Below, piece after piece: positions 44,478 to 53,620 of a DNA stretch of 64,000 nucleotides. Each line of letters starts with the position of its first letter. Positions within the stretch are counted from its first letter, which is position 1. The notes below the pieces were generated by a model that worked only from the letters and a program-made list of their open reading frames with translations, ran no database searches and was not told where the DNA came from. Source of the stretch: Leptolyngbya sp. PCC 7375 (GTDB taxonomy: Bacteria; Cyanobacteriota; Cyanobacteriia; Phormidesmidales; Phormidesmidaceae); NCBI RefSeq assembly GCF_000316115.1, contig NZ_JH993797.1:2714486-2778485 (forward strand). The letters are read 5' to 3'. The position numbers and the translations under genes were made by a program.

Positions 44478-46262
44478 ATGGAAAATCTTAAAACTGAAGT
44501 CCTCGTAGTCGGCGGCGGCACGGGCGGTACTGCGGCGGCCATCCAAGCGGCACGGTTAGGTGCACAGGTATTGCTAGTGAGCGAATGGCCCTGGTTGGGC
44601 GGCATGCTCACCGCTGCTGGAGTCACCGCACCCGATGGCAATGAGCTGGCCGCATTTCAAACAGGTCTGTGGGGAGCGTTTCTGAGAGAGCTGGGACAAC
44701 GACAACCGGGGGGCTTACACAATGGCTGGGTGAGCTTCTTCACCTATGAACCAGCGGTGGGCGCAAGCATTTTTGCCGACTGGGTAGCCGCCCTGCCCAA
44801 TTTGACCTGGCGTTGGGGTCACCACCCTCGAGAAGTGTTGCGGTCAGGCAACCGGATTATTGGAGTGGTGTTTGACCAGTTTTCCGTAGAAGCCCAAATC
44901 ACAATCGATGGCACTGAGCTGGGAGATTTACTGGCCTTGGGAGACATCCCCTATCGTTGGGGGTGGGAATCACAGGAGCAGTGGCAGGAACCTAGTGCAC
45001 CTAAATCTCTCACCGATCCTGCCGATCCGTTGTTTCCTGCCATTCAGAAATACCCGGTGCAATCCCCCACCTGGGTCGTCGTGATGCAGGACTACGGCGC
45101 AGGAGAAACTGCGCCACTGATTCCCGCGACTGGCTCCCAAGCCTCGTTTGTCGGGGCCTGGGAGGGCTATGGTCCAGAGCAGTTTCTTAACTATGGGCGG
45201 CTACCAGGCAATCGCTTTATGATCAACTGGCCCCAGCGGGGAAATGACTACGGTGTGGGCCTGGAGCGCCTGATTGAGCCAGAGGCGATGCGTTATGACT
45301 ATTGGCAGGAGGCCAAGCACCACAGCCAGGCGTTTGCTCGTTTTATTCAGGCTAAGCTAGGGCAGCGCTATGGTTTAGCCGAGCATGTCTTCCCTGAGCT
45401 GGAAGGCACCCCCGGCGGCGGTGGGTTTGCCCTTTATCCTTACTACCGTGAGAGTCGGCGACTGGTGGGGCTAACGACCGTGAGCGAGCGAGATATTTTG
45501 CCAGCGCCGGGTAGTCAGGTGGCTCCGTTGCCAGTGAATGAAGAGGGTATGGTGGATGCGATCGCAATCGGCAACTATCCCAACGACCACCATTATCCTG
45601 GCTTCAAGATGCCCCTTGCGCCCAAAGCTATTCGTTGGGGAGGCCGCTGGACAGGAACACCCTTTACTATTCCTTACCGAGCCCTGGTACCAGCTACTGT
45701 TGATGGGCTCTTGGCCTGCGACAAAAATATTTCCGTCACTCATATTGCCAACGGAGCCACCCGTCTCCAGCCCATTGTCTTAGGCATAGGACAAGCCGCT
45801 GGGGCAGCTGCCGCCCTGTGCATCCAGCATCCATGCCAACCCAGGAAACTGCCCGTAAAGCACCTACAGTACACTCTGCTACGGGACCCTCAAGCCCCTG
45901 CCATGCTCATCCCCTGCTTTAACCTACTGCCTCAAGACGAGCATTGGATCAATCAACAAACAAGATTTCTAGATACCCCAACGACATATCCCGCAAGTGG
46001 CTTTACAGACTCTTTAAGAACATCCAGCCAGAATTTTACGTCTGGTACCAATATTTTCTACGGCCATTATCAACGGGGTAAAGACCATAGTCATCAGCTG
46101 CTTAGGGATACTGAAACCATTAGCCTTGTCGCCATCTCTCCCCAAGCAGCAATGCAACTAATGCAGGTCATTGCTGGCAGCAACGTTAAGGTTTTCGGCA
46201 TTCATAATCTGGGTGGTGCCTGGATTTTAGTCAACGCTATCCAATCAGTGGACGATGTGTAA
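44478..46262 (+). CDS. FAD-dependent oxidoreductase (FAD_oxidored family)
   Basis: 594 residues from the ATG at 44478, right after an in-frame GTG. The Rossmann motif VLVVGGGTGGTAAAIQAARL is at the N-terminus. It is followed by SEWPWLGGMLTAAGVTAPDG, a stretch typical of the large FAD_oxidored group, and by TELGDLLALGDIPYRWG. Near the C-terminus come VDGLLACDKNISVTHIANGA and VLGIGQAAGAAAALC, again typical. The substrate is unknown. No signal peptide is evident. It stands alone, about 110 bases after the TerB-like gene. Confidence 0.85.
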   Translation: MENLKTEVLVVGGGTGGTAAAIQAARLGAQVLLVSEWPWLGGMLTAAGVTAPDGNELAAFQTGLWGAFLRELGQRQPGGLHNGWVSFFTYEPAVGASIFADWVAALPNLTWRWGHHPREVLRSGNRIIGVVFDQFSVEAQITIDGTELGDLLALGDIPYRWGWESQEQWQEPSAPKSLTDPADPLFPAIQKYPVQSPTWVVVMQDYGAGETAPLIPATGSQASFVGAWEGYGPEQFLNYGRLPGNRFMINWPQRGNDYGVGLERLIEPEAMRYDYWQEAKHHSQAFARFIQAKLGQRYGLAEHVFPELEGTPGGGGFALYPYYRESRRLVGLTTVSERDILPAPGSQVAPLPVNEEGMVDAIAIGNYPNDHHYPGFKMPLAPKAIRWGGRWTGTPFTIPYRALVPATVDGLLACDKNISVTHIANGATRLQPIVLGIGQAAGAAAALCIQHPCQPRKLPVKHLQYTLLRDPQAPAMLIPCFNLLPQDEHWINQQTRFLDTPTTYPASGFTDSLRTSSQNFTSGTNIFYGHYQRGKDHSHQLLRDTETISLVAISPQAAMQLMQVIAGSNVKVFGIHNLGGAWILVNAIQSVDDV

Positions 46263-46376
46263 CACACAGTACTAAAAATCGGTGTTACCACCCACACTTT
46301 TTTCACGTAGTTTTTCCTGAGTTATTTGTCAATTCCATGTAATCAGAAAGTAGCAATACTACTCATTTTCTGACCC

Positions 46377-46796
46377 ATGAGAATTTCTCTATCGGTAATG
46401 TCAGTTGCTACTACCATCAGCTTTTGCAGCTTACTAGGATTATCTATTACTTCTAGCTCGCAGTTAGTTGACCGTGGCAGTGGCCGAATCACAACAGCTC
46501 AAGCTGACCGTGGCAGTGGCCGAATCACCAATACTCAAATTGACCGTGGCAGTGGCCGAATCACCAATACTCAAGCTGACCGTGGCAGTGGCCGGATCAC
46601 GATCGCTCAAGCTGACCGTGGCAGTGGTCGAATCACGATCGCTCAAGCTGATCGTGGCAGTGGTCGGAGCACAACTACTGAAGCTGACCGTGGCAGTGGC
46701 CGAGTTACAACCGACCAATCTTATCGCGGTAGCGGTCGTATTATGAACGAAACCATTGACCAAGCGTACCGTGGCAGTGGTCGTTTAGTTGCTTAG
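46377..46796 (+). CDS. secreted protein with nine RGSGR pentapeptides, PatX/PatS-like
   Basis: 139 residues. A signal-peptide-like N-terminus (SVMSVATTISFCSLLGLSIT, about 6-25) is followed only by tandem repeats. The 12-residue unit is DRGSGRITxxQA, repeated seven times from residue 32, then two spaced YRGSGR units; the protein ends YRGSGRLVA. RGSGR starts at residues 33, 45, 57, 69, 81, 93, 105, 117 and 132. RGSGR is the active pentapeptide of PatS and the C-terminal motif of PatX, which bind HetR and block its DNA binding. PatX-type proteins have a signal peptide and a C-terminal RGSGR-like motif, often beside hetR. hetR is the next gene downstream, same strand. Processing of the array into free pentapeptides is inference. 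Confidence 0.8.
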   Translation: MRISLSVMSVATTISFCSLLGLSITSSSQLVDRGSGRITTAQADRGSGRITNTQIDRGSGRITNTQADRGSGRITIAQADRGSGRITIAQADRGSGRSTTTEADRGSGRVTTDQSYRGSGRIMNETIDQAYRGSGRLVA

Positions 46797-47038
46797 AGGA
46801 TAGTTTTATGGCCCCTAACTAACTTTTTCAGCAAAAGGCCACACAAAACACTATAGATATTAATCAGAAAAAGTTTTACGCTAACCGTTACAAGCTAGTG
46901 AGGAAATTAGCTATCAATGTTGAAGTTCCTCTGTCTGATTAAACAAATCAAGAATTATTGGTGCTTCTTTAAGGTAGCCTAGTTCCACTACGTAGATTTC
47001 CATTCGCTATATCAGCGTGTGTCTATCCCTAAGCGTCC

Positions 47039-47965
47039 ATGACCAATGTTCAATCACCGATGACTGCTGATGCAGATCTGATTAAACGCCTGGAACCCAG
47101 CGCCATTGATCAGATCATGATGTACTTGGCATTCAGTGCTATGCGTACTGGCGGTCATCGCCACGGTGCGTTCCTAGATGCGGCAGCGACCGCAGCCAAG
47201 TGTGCAATCTACACAACTTATATAGAGCAGGGCCAAAACCTGCGCATGACGGGGCATTTACACCATATTGAACCCAAACGTGTTAAAGCCATCGTAGAAG
47301 AAGTACGGCAGGCTTTAAGCGAAGGTAAATTGTTAAAGATGTTGGGTGCTCAAGAACCCCGCTATTTAATTCAATTTCCCTACGTCTGGCTCGAAAAATA
47401 TCCCTGGGAACCAGGGCGCTCTAGGCTAGTAGGCACTAACCTAACATCAGAAGAAAAAGCCCAAATCGAGCAAAAGCTGCCGTCCAATCTACCAGAGGCG
47501 CAACTCATAACCTCATTTCAGTTTGCTGAGCTAATTGAGTTTCTCCATGCTCGTTCTCAAGAATCTGTTCCCAATGGTCGACAGCTGCCGCTGAGTGAAG
47601 CCTTAGCAGAACATATCCGCCGTCGCTTACTTTACTCTGGCACGGTCACTCGCATTGATTCTCCATGGGGTATGCCCTTTTATGCATTAGCTCGGGCGTC
47701 GTATATTCCGACAGATGATGCTGAAAGAACTTACACCATGATTGAGGATACAGCCCGTTATTTTCGCATCATGCGAGAATGGGTTGCCCGTAAAGATGGC
47801 ACCATGAGGGTCTTGGAGTCTCTTGATATCCCCGCAGAGAATCGTCAACAGGCCCTTGATGAATTGGATTTACTCTTACGAAAATGGGCTGACAAGTATC
47901 ACCAAACCGGTGGTGAGCCTATGGTTTTACAAATGGCCGTAGGTGTAGGCGACATTGATGGCTAG
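47039..47965 (+). CDS. hetR: HetR, master regulator of cell differentiation
   Basis: 308 residues, the usual HetR length. HetR is a dimeric DNA-binding regulator controlling heterocyst formation and, in filamentous species without heterocysts, other differentiation or development. Conserved stretches include DLIKRLEPSAIDQIMMYLAF, SAMRTGGHRHGAFLDAAATA, GQNLRMTGHLHHIEPKRVKA, LPSNLPEAQLITSFQFAELI, RRRLLYSGTVTRIDSPWGMP and the C-terminal KYHQTGGEPMVLQM. The hood region that receives RGSGR reads RVLESLDIPAENR here. The upstream gene encodes nine RGSGR copies, 242 bases away. A hairpin terminator follows. Confidence 0.95.
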   Translation: MTNVQSPMTADADLIKRLEPSAIDQIMMYLAFSAMRTGGHRHGAFLDAAATAAKCAIYTTYIEQGQNLRMTGHLHHIEPKRVKAIVEEVRQALSEGKLLKMLGAQEPRYLIQFPYVWLEKYPWEPGRSRLVGTNLTSEEKAQIEQKLPSNLPEAQLITSFQFAELIEFLHARSQESVPNGRQLPLSEALAEHIRRRLLYSGTVTRIDSPWGMPFYALARASYIPTDDAERTYTMIEDTARYFRIMREWVARKDGTMRVLESLDIPAENRQQALDELDLLLRKWADKYHQTGGEPMVLQMAVGVGDIDG

Positions 47966-48010
47966 TTCAGACAAAGCTGTCTATAGATTCTAATTTGGAT
48001 TCATATTAGC

Positions 48011-48050
48011 AACGGCATCAGCGAGGGAGGCAATTCCAGCTGATGCCGTT
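48011..48050 (+). terminator. hairpin terminator after hetR
   Basis: Perfect 12-bp stem AACGGCATCAGC / GCTGATGCCGTT with a 16-base loop, about 45 bases after the hetR stop, followed by an A/T-rich stretch. Confidence 0.75.
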
Positions 48051-48134
48051 ATTATTACGTCTATCACTGCCTAAGATTACTGCCTAGGCATTTTGACTCA
48101 TCCCACAACAATCTTCTCAACTTAAATACTCTTC

Positions 48135-48362
48135 TCAAAGAGTATTCCAAGCTTGGGTCAGGATGTCTCCCAGCAGATGGCGACTTTTTCTATCTAACAA
48201 GGCATCGTCAGTCATTAGCTCAGTAATGACATCATCCAGGCTTTGACCTTGAGAGCGGGCAGTCTCAATCACATGGATAATCGCAGTGGCTATATGCGCT
48301 TCGCTCACAGACTTATCTGGAGAAGAGCTTTCTAAAACAGTTTTTAAAGATGACGGGCTCAT
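48135..48362 (-). CDS. hypothetical helical protein, 75 residues
   Basis: I do not recognise this family. The protein is predicted helical throughout and acidic, with VSEAHIATAIIHVIETARSQ and SLDDVITELMTDDALLDRKS, ending LLGDILTQAWNTL. No signal peptide. It lies convergent with hetR and apart from other minus-strand genes. The composition looks genuine for a small cytosolic protein. Confidence 0.6.
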   Translation of the reverse strand: MSPSSLKTVLESSSPDKSVSEAHIATAIIHVIETARSQGQSLDDVITELMTDDALLDRKSRHLLGDILTQAWNTL

Positions 48363-48586
48363 ATTTTATTAATAGGTAAGATGCAAACTCTACCCGATGG
48401 GCTCAGGCAAATCGCAGGAATATTTATCAACTAATACCGACAGATCAGTTCAGATGCACCTGCGAACTAGCATTTGCAAGGAATAGCTACCTGTTCCTCA
48501 CACATATTGACCAGAAGTTAACAAAGTCTAACCTAAGTTGACCAAGAAAAAGTTTTTAATTTTGGGAATTGTGGTTAAATTTTCCC

Positions 48587-49948
48587 TTAAGCCTGCGCTG
48601 TAGGAGGTTGTTTTTTCAAACGAGGAAAGTTTGGTAGATCAATCGCAGATAAGGACGTAATTCGTTTCTGGGGCTTCAATGGATTGACCACAGGTGATGG
48701 CGTACCCTGGGCAGACATTGCAGGCAGATAAGTATCAGCCAATCCCCCTGTACGCGAAGCTTGTACACGAGCCAGGATTTCACTAGCCTGCGGAGATAAC
48801 TGGGAGGAAACTGTTGTAGCATCCCCTAAGTTATCAGCCATAACAGAGTCGTTAGTTTCCTGTGGCTCTTTAGCCCAAGGAGAGGGTTCAGTAAACTGAG
48901 CGGGCTCAGTAAACTGAGGAGACTGAGGAGACTCTTCGTCTTCCATTGGAAGGGTCTGCCCCTCAGCTTCTGGGGCGACTTCATCGGGGCCCATTACTCT
49001 GGCTAAGTCATGCCACAGCTGATCTTCGGCCTCAGTTTCAAATCTGGTTTCAATCCTCTGAGCGTCTAATATGATTCCAGGGGTCTGAACGGTAACCTGA
49101 GGTCTGCCTTGCGCTCCCCGAATCAAGGACTCAAGCTGAGGATCTAACTTGCCATGGCCTAATGTAGACTCCCAAGGGCGAATTTCATCCGCTTTGGGCA
49201 TGGCCAGGTTTGATACATCAAGCGGTGCGACAGAACTATTGGATGCCTCTGTAGACATACTCAAACACTTTTCAAGGGCGGCTTTGAATTGCAGTGTGTA
49301 GCGCTGCTGCCTCTGGAGCCGCGCCCTCAAATCTCGACAGTTTGTATTGGCCTGCAATAATTCCTGAGACTGCTCAGTATTTTGCCTAAGTAGGGTGTTA
49401 TGCTCGGCTTCTAACTGGGCTGTTCGCTCTCGATAGGCAGCCAACTCTGTCTGTAGGGTTTCATTTAGCATCTGGTGATGCTGCAATGACTGGTTGCTTT
49501 GTTCTAGTTCAGTGACTAACTGTACAATTTCACGATCACCCACACGGTTTACGTCAGGGGCCCGATCAATCTCAGCCTGGAGGGCAGCTTGCGATCGCTC
49601 CAGAGATTCTTCTAACTGAGATACCTTAGCCAGCAGCACATCGTTGCACTCATTTAGGTCCCGCACCAAATTAAGCAGTTCGGCCTCACGCTGATGACCA
49701 GTCTGCTCAGTAGCGGTTTCAGAAATACTGTTACCTGGGAGTGTGCTAGAAGAATCCATAGCGTTAGTTTGCAAATTAGGGGTAGTCCCTGGAATTTCAT
49801 CGATAATGACCGCACCTGGGAAATGGACGGTCTGCCAGCTATTGTTATCTGAATTTTCAACAGGTAACTGTGCCCCATGCGACGAAACGTCATGGGGGGT
49901 GTTCCCGTTATCAGGAAAACTATCGTTTGATCTGGCGAAATTCAACAT
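48587..49948 (-). CDS. coiled-coil protein of unknown function
   Basis: 453 residues. The middle third (about 75-235) is a long coiled coil: EAELLNLVRDLNECNDVLLA, LEESLERSQAALQAEIDR, LEQSNQSLQHHQMLNETLQT and ARLQRQQRYTLQFKAALEKC. The flanks are low-complexity, Ser/Thr/Pro-rich, with QFTEPAQFTEPSPW repeats near residue 345 and a basic C-terminus (RLKKQPPTAQA). It is likely a cytosolic scaffold; nothing more can be said. It is separated from csaB by about 180 bases, both on the minus strand. Confidence 0.75.
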   Translation of the reverse strand: MLNFARSNDSFPDNGNTPHDVSSHGAQLPVENSDNNSWQTVHFPGAVIIDEIPGTTPNLQTNAMDSSSTLPGNSISETATEQTGHQREAELLNLVRDLNECNDVLLAKVSQLEESLERSQAALQAEIDRAPDVNRVGDREIVQLVTELEQSNQSLQHHQMLNETLQTELAAYRERTAQLEAEHNTLLRQNTEQSQELLQANTNCRDLRARLQRQQRYTLQFKAALEKCLSMSTEASNSSVAPLDVSNLAMPKADEIRPWESTLGHGKLDPQLESLIRGAQGRPQVTVQTPGIILDAQRIETRFETEAEDQLWHDLARVMGPDEVAPEAEGQTLPMEDEESPQSPQFTEPAQFTEPSPWAKEPQETNDSVMADNLGDATTVSSQLSPQASEILARVQASRTGGLADTYLPAMSAQGTPSPVVNPLKPQKRITSLSAIDLPNFPRLKKQPPTAQA

Positions 49949-50131
49949 TATGTTTCAAAGCGCCGCAATAGCAAAGCGGATAACGATGGCATATTACGCC
50001 AATCTCCCCACAGTGTTAACACAGAAAATTTGATTGATCACAAGTTATTACCAGGAATTACCAATAAATCAGTACATTCAAGGAATTTCTCAATCGTCAA
50101 AATGTATTAAAAAGTTACACAAAAGCACGTC

Positions 50132-51208
50132 TCATCCTACATGATCAACGTCCTTAACAAGGGTTTGCGCCAATAAGGTGCTGTGCATTAAAGCACGATC
50201 AACGTGAGCACGGACCTGTACATCACTTAAGCCATCACCATTGGCATAATGGTCTAACCACTGCTGAGTCATGGTGTGGGCATGGTCAGGGATTAGTGGC
50301 AGCGGGTCGTTAGGGGAAAGTCCCCAGCCCGGTAGCGACAGTTCTTGCATAATCTGGGTGACCTTAGGGTCATAGCTAATGGCAAAACAGCGACAGCCCT
50401 CGGCAACGGCCATAACAACACCGTGAAACCGCATGGCGATGGCCATTTCAATCCCGCGAAAGACGCCTTTGAGCTGCACTGGATCGGCCACTTGGATAAT
50501 CTTGTGGGGACCGTCCAGATGTTGGGCAATATGGGTTGCGATCGCACCATCCTTAACCGGTTGAAAGGGCAATAACACAACACAGGTTTGGGTTGCTGCC
50601 TGAAAGTCTGCAATGGCTTTTGTTAAATTTGTCAGTCGTTCCGGTGTCAGCTGAGCATGGCCCCGCAGCACAACAGCAATCCGAGGTGCGGGTAAATCCG
50701 CAAATCCTGCTAAGTGGCTAGACTTGAGTGCCCAGACAGGATCTGGGGCTAGCTTACAGTTAATTCTCCAATCGGCCAGCAGTTGGGCAGAAGCACTGTC
50801 TCGCACACTAATCCCATCACAATTCTTCAGAGCCCAGCGAGTAATCCATTGACTGCTACGTCGCTTTAAAGGACCCATTCCCTGGCCCCAAGCAATGGTG
50901 CGCAGCCCCAGCCACTGCGCCAGTATCATCAAACCACCGTAGTACAACGGATTGATAGCACTGGTGGCATCCTGCATTAAACTGCCCCCGCCCCAAATAA
51001 ATGCCTGAGACCTTTTTAGCGCCAACCACACCGCCGACAAAGATTTTCTTGGCACCGCTTCAACACCATAGCGTTGAGCCGTTTCCTGGGGATTACCGGA
51101 GAGAACAATGGGGGTGACAGACGGCGGCAATAGCTGTAGCAACGTTGCTAACAGCGCCTCATCGCCGCCATTGCCCATGCCATAGTAGCCACACAACACT
51201 GCCCGCAT
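50132..51208 (-). CDS. csaB: polysaccharide pyruvyl transferase CsaB
   Basis: Transfers pyruvate from phosphoenolpyruvate to sugar residues of cell-wall polymers, forming the ketal that anchors S-layer proteins. About 358 residues from the ATG at 51208 (MRAVLCGYYGMGNGGDEALL); an ATG two codons upstream is less likely. Typical stretches are NGGDEALLATLLQLLPP, WGGGSLMQDATSAINPLYYG, GQGMGPLKRRSSQWIT, the SVRDSASAQLL segment and a C-terminal MRFHGVVMAVAEGCRCFAIS. Confidence 0.9.
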   Translation of the reverse strand: MRAVLCGYYGMGNGGDEALLATLLQLLPPSVTPIVLSGNPQETAQRYGVEAVPRKSLSAVWLALKRSQAFIWGGGSLMQDATSAINPLYYGGLMILAQWLGLRTIAWGQGMGPLKRRSSQWITRWALKNCDGISVRDSASAQLLADWRINCKLAPDPVWALKSSHLAGFADLPAPRIAVVLRGHAQLTPERLTNLTKAIADFQAATQTCVVLLPFQPVKDGAIATHIAQHLDGPHKIIQVADPVQLKGVFRGIEMAIAMRFHGVVMAVAEGCRCFAISYDPKVTQIMQELSLPGWGLSPNDPLPLIPDHAHTMTQQWLDHYANGDGLSDVQVRAHVDRALMHSTLLAQTLVKDVDHVG

Positions 51209-51392
51209 GCACACTGTTCCCTTAACTGTCTGCCGAATCTACTTTAGACTAGTGCTCGTGGTTATCCCAGGGCATCCAAAAGGAGATGCCCAGACAGGTA
51301 GGCACTAGCCCACCTTCATTGACCATTTTGACCTGGAGCAATCAAAAGGGAATGCCCCTTACCGTTGCCCCTACCATTGACGTTCTAGATTT

Positions 51393-51689
51393 ATGCACGC
51401 CCTCTCGATTCCTACCTGGATGGTTCATATCTCCAGCGTGATTGAATGGATCGCCGCCATTTATTTTGTCTGGCAGTTTGCTGATGTCACCGGCTGGCCC
51501 GCATGGAAATGGTTATCCTTCGGCATGCTACCGGCCTTGGTCAGCGCCATGTGTGCCTGTACCTGGCATTTTTTCGATAATTCTCCCTCTCTAAGCTGGT
51601 TGGTAATTTTACAGGCCTCTATGACCATGGTAGGTAACTGTACCGCCTGTGCTGCTGCCTGGTATATCTGGAGGCAAGCCCGTGTCTAA
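51393..51689 (+). CDS. DUF2499 family membrane protein
   Basis: 98 residues with three predicted membrane helices. The sequence MHALSIPTWMVHISSVIEW, the WKWLSFGMLPALVSAMCACTWH stretch (in parts) and NCTACAAAWYIWR match DUF2499, a family of cyanobacteria and plastids of unknown function. The following DUF3593 gene overlaps it by 8 bases, and the two families are commonly paired. Confidence 0.85.
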   Translation: MHALSIPTWMVHISSVIEWIAAIYFVWQFADVTGWPAWKWLSFGMLPALVSAMCACTWHFFDNSPSLSWLVILQASMTMVGNCTACAAAWYIWRQARV

Positions 51690-51978
51690 AGAAACCTTGT
51701 TCGCGATGTCCCTATTTCCTTATCTGGGGTTTCTCTATTTTTTAACCAGGTCAAAGCAGACACCCAAGTTGGCATTAACTGGATTCTACGTGCTGCTCAT
51801 TTTCGTAGCAGTGACTATTCCAGCAGGCATCTATGCTCAGAAAGCTTACGGTTTAGAGCTTGCCAATGTGGACTGGCTCCACGGCAGTGCTGAGATTTTC
51901 CTCACACTCTCTAATATTTTTGTAGTGCTAGGCTTTAGAAACGCAGTACAGAAACTAAAAGCAAAGAAAGCTAATTGA
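51682..51978 (+). CDS. DUF3593 family membrane protein
   Basis: 98 residues starting at GTG 51682, chosen because GGAGG lies 7 bases upstream. Several membrane helices: LFAMSLFPYLGFLYFLT, LTGFYVLLIFVAVTIPAGIY and FLTLSNIFVVLGFRNAVQ. It matches DUF3593, the usual partner of DUF2499 in cyanobacteria and plants. The stop-start overlap with the upstream gene suggests translational coupling and a joint membrane complex. Function unknown. Confidence 0.82.
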   Translation: MSKETLFAMSLFPYLGFLYFLTRSKQTPKLALTGFYVLLIFVAVTIPAGIYAQKAYGLELANVDWLHGSAEIFLTLSNIFVVLGFRNAVQKLKAKKAN

Positions 51979-52170
51979 GGTTTCTGCTAGAAATCCCAGC
52001 AACTGTGGCGTAGGTAATCACAATGTCTGCTGTTTTAACTGCCAAAAATCAGTCTAGTCTTGCAGCATGGCACCAGGCCCAATGGGGTGATTATGTCCGC
52101 ACAATGGTTTAATCAGCAAGTCCTAGCTTTAGGAGATACTAAATAAAGCCTACTTTTTGATCCCTTCTCT

Positions 52171-53616
52171 GTGACCGAGAATCCTTTTCTAAATTTGACC
52201 TATGAGCCTGCCTTAGAGGCCTTAGGTGATGACTATTACGACGTTGTTGCAGCAGCCAGCTTTCCTCAGCACATTCTGCGGTTTCGCAATGATGACCTCT
52301 TACCGAGGTTGAACCTAAAGCCAGACAACGTCAGTGACTTCGACTTTATCGAAGCATTCGGGCAGTTTCAACAACGCTCACCGTTGATGGCCCTGCGCTA
52401 CCACGGCTATCAGTTTGGTGACTACAACGTCGCGCTGGGTGATGGCCGTGGCTTCCTTTATGGCCAAGTGAGAGGTACCGATAAAGTACTCTATGACTTT
52501 GGCACTAAAGGTTCCGGCACCACACCTTACTCTCGCCATGGAGATGGGCGATTAACCCTCAAGGGTGGCGTTCGAGAAATCTTAGCCTCTGAGGCGCTAC
52601 ATGCGCTTGGAGTCAACACATCTCGATGTTTCAGCTTGGTGGAAACTGGTGAAAACCTATGGCGCGGGGATGAACCATCACCAACTCGGTCATCAGTCAT
52701 GGTGCGCTTCAGCAAATCTCATATTCGGTTTGGCACCTTTGAGCGGCTGCACTATCTGGGACGTGCTGACCTAATGTCTCCCTTGCTCGATCATGTGATT
52801 GAGGTCTACTACGCCCATTTGCTAGGTATACAGGACCCACAGGAGCGCTATGCGCAGTTTTACGCTGAACTCGTGCAACGAGTGGCCCAGTTAGCAGCTC
52901 AATGGATGTCGGTGGGCTTTTGCCATGCTGTACTCAATACCGACAACATGTCGATCACTGGGGAAAGCTTTGACTACGGTCCCTACGCTTTTATGGATGA
53001 GTTTAACCCTCGGTTTACAGCGGCCTATTTTGACTATATGGGTCGCTACAGCTATGGCAACCAGCCTCGGGTATGCGAATGGAATCTATGGATGTTGCAG
53101 AAGCCTCTGGCACTGATTATGGCTGCCGAAGATTTGGAAACTGGCCTCGCCCGCTATCGCGATCATTATTACGCTGCCTACAAACAGAGAATGCTAACCA
53201 AGTTAGGCTTTGGGGAACTGCTACCGGAACTTGGGGATGAACTGCTGCGCTTAACCCTAGAACTGTTAGAAAAAACACAGGTGAGTTATCACGACTTTTT
53301 CACGGGGCTAACGGGCCAGTTTTCCCCACAATGGTGTGAAGACCCCGAGCACATTCTACAGACGACGGTTGAAAATTCTGATGATGAAGCAGCCACACTG
53401 CTCAAGGCTTGGCGATTGCACTATCACACTTGCCTGACCACGCTGTCGTCAGAGGAGATTACCCAGATAGGTCAATGCTTACGCCAGCACAATCCAACAA
53501 CTATGTTGCTACGACCTGAAATTGAAGCAATTTGGGAACCCATCGTTGCTGAAGATAATTGGCAACCGTTCTACGATCTAGTGGCCAAACTTCAAGACCC
53601 GTTTGGTGAAGATTAA
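52171..53616 (+). CDS. selO: SelO/YdiU-family protein AMPylase
   Basis: 481 residues. SelO proteins have an atypical kinase fold and transfer AMP to Ser/Thr/Tyr of target proteins, with a role in redox homeostasis. Hallmarks are the N-terminal NPFLNLTYEPALEALGDDYY, GDGRGFLYGQVRG, YDFGTKGSGTTPYSRHGDGR, the RSSVMVRFSKSHIRFGTFER region and the active-site HAVLNTDNMSITGESFDYGP. The GTG start at 52171 is used. The C-terminus lacks the selenocysteine-like end of eukaryotic forms, as in most bacteria. Confidence 0.9.
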   Translation: MTENPFLNLTYEPALEALGDDYYDVVAAASFPQHILRFRNDDLLPRLNLKPDNVSDFDFIEAFGQFQQRSPLMALRYHGYQFGDYNVALGDGRGFLYGQVRGTDKVLYDFGTKGSGTTPYSRHGDGRLTLKGGVREILASEALHALGVNTSRCFSLVETGENLWRGDEPSPTRSSVMVRFSKSHIRFGTFERLHYLGRADLMSPLLDHVIEVYYAHLLGIQDPQERYAQFYAELVQRVAQLAAQWMSVGFCHAVLNTDNMSITGESFDYGPYAFMDEFNPRFTAAYFDYMGRYSYGNQPRVCEWNLWMLQKPLALIMAAEDLETGLARYRDHYYAAYKQRMLTKLGFGELLPELGDELLRLTLELLEKTQVSYHDFFTGLTGQFSPQWCEDPEHILQTTVENSDDEAATLLKAWRLHYHTCLTTLSSEEITQIGQCLRQHNPTTMLLRPEIEAIWEPIVAEDNWQPFYDLVAKLQDPFGED

Positions 53617-53620
53617 TCAT

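Noticed and set aside
46464..46763. Overlapping frames on both strands of the RGSGR gene
   Set aside because: The 36-bp repeat keeps all frames open; only the frame with a signal peptide and the invariant pentapeptide makes biological sense.
52024..52110. A short frame MSAVLTAKNQSSLAAWHQ upstream of selO, perhaps a Uma2 N-terminus
   Set aside because: Too short and without any continuing domain in the other frames; not enough to call a remnant.
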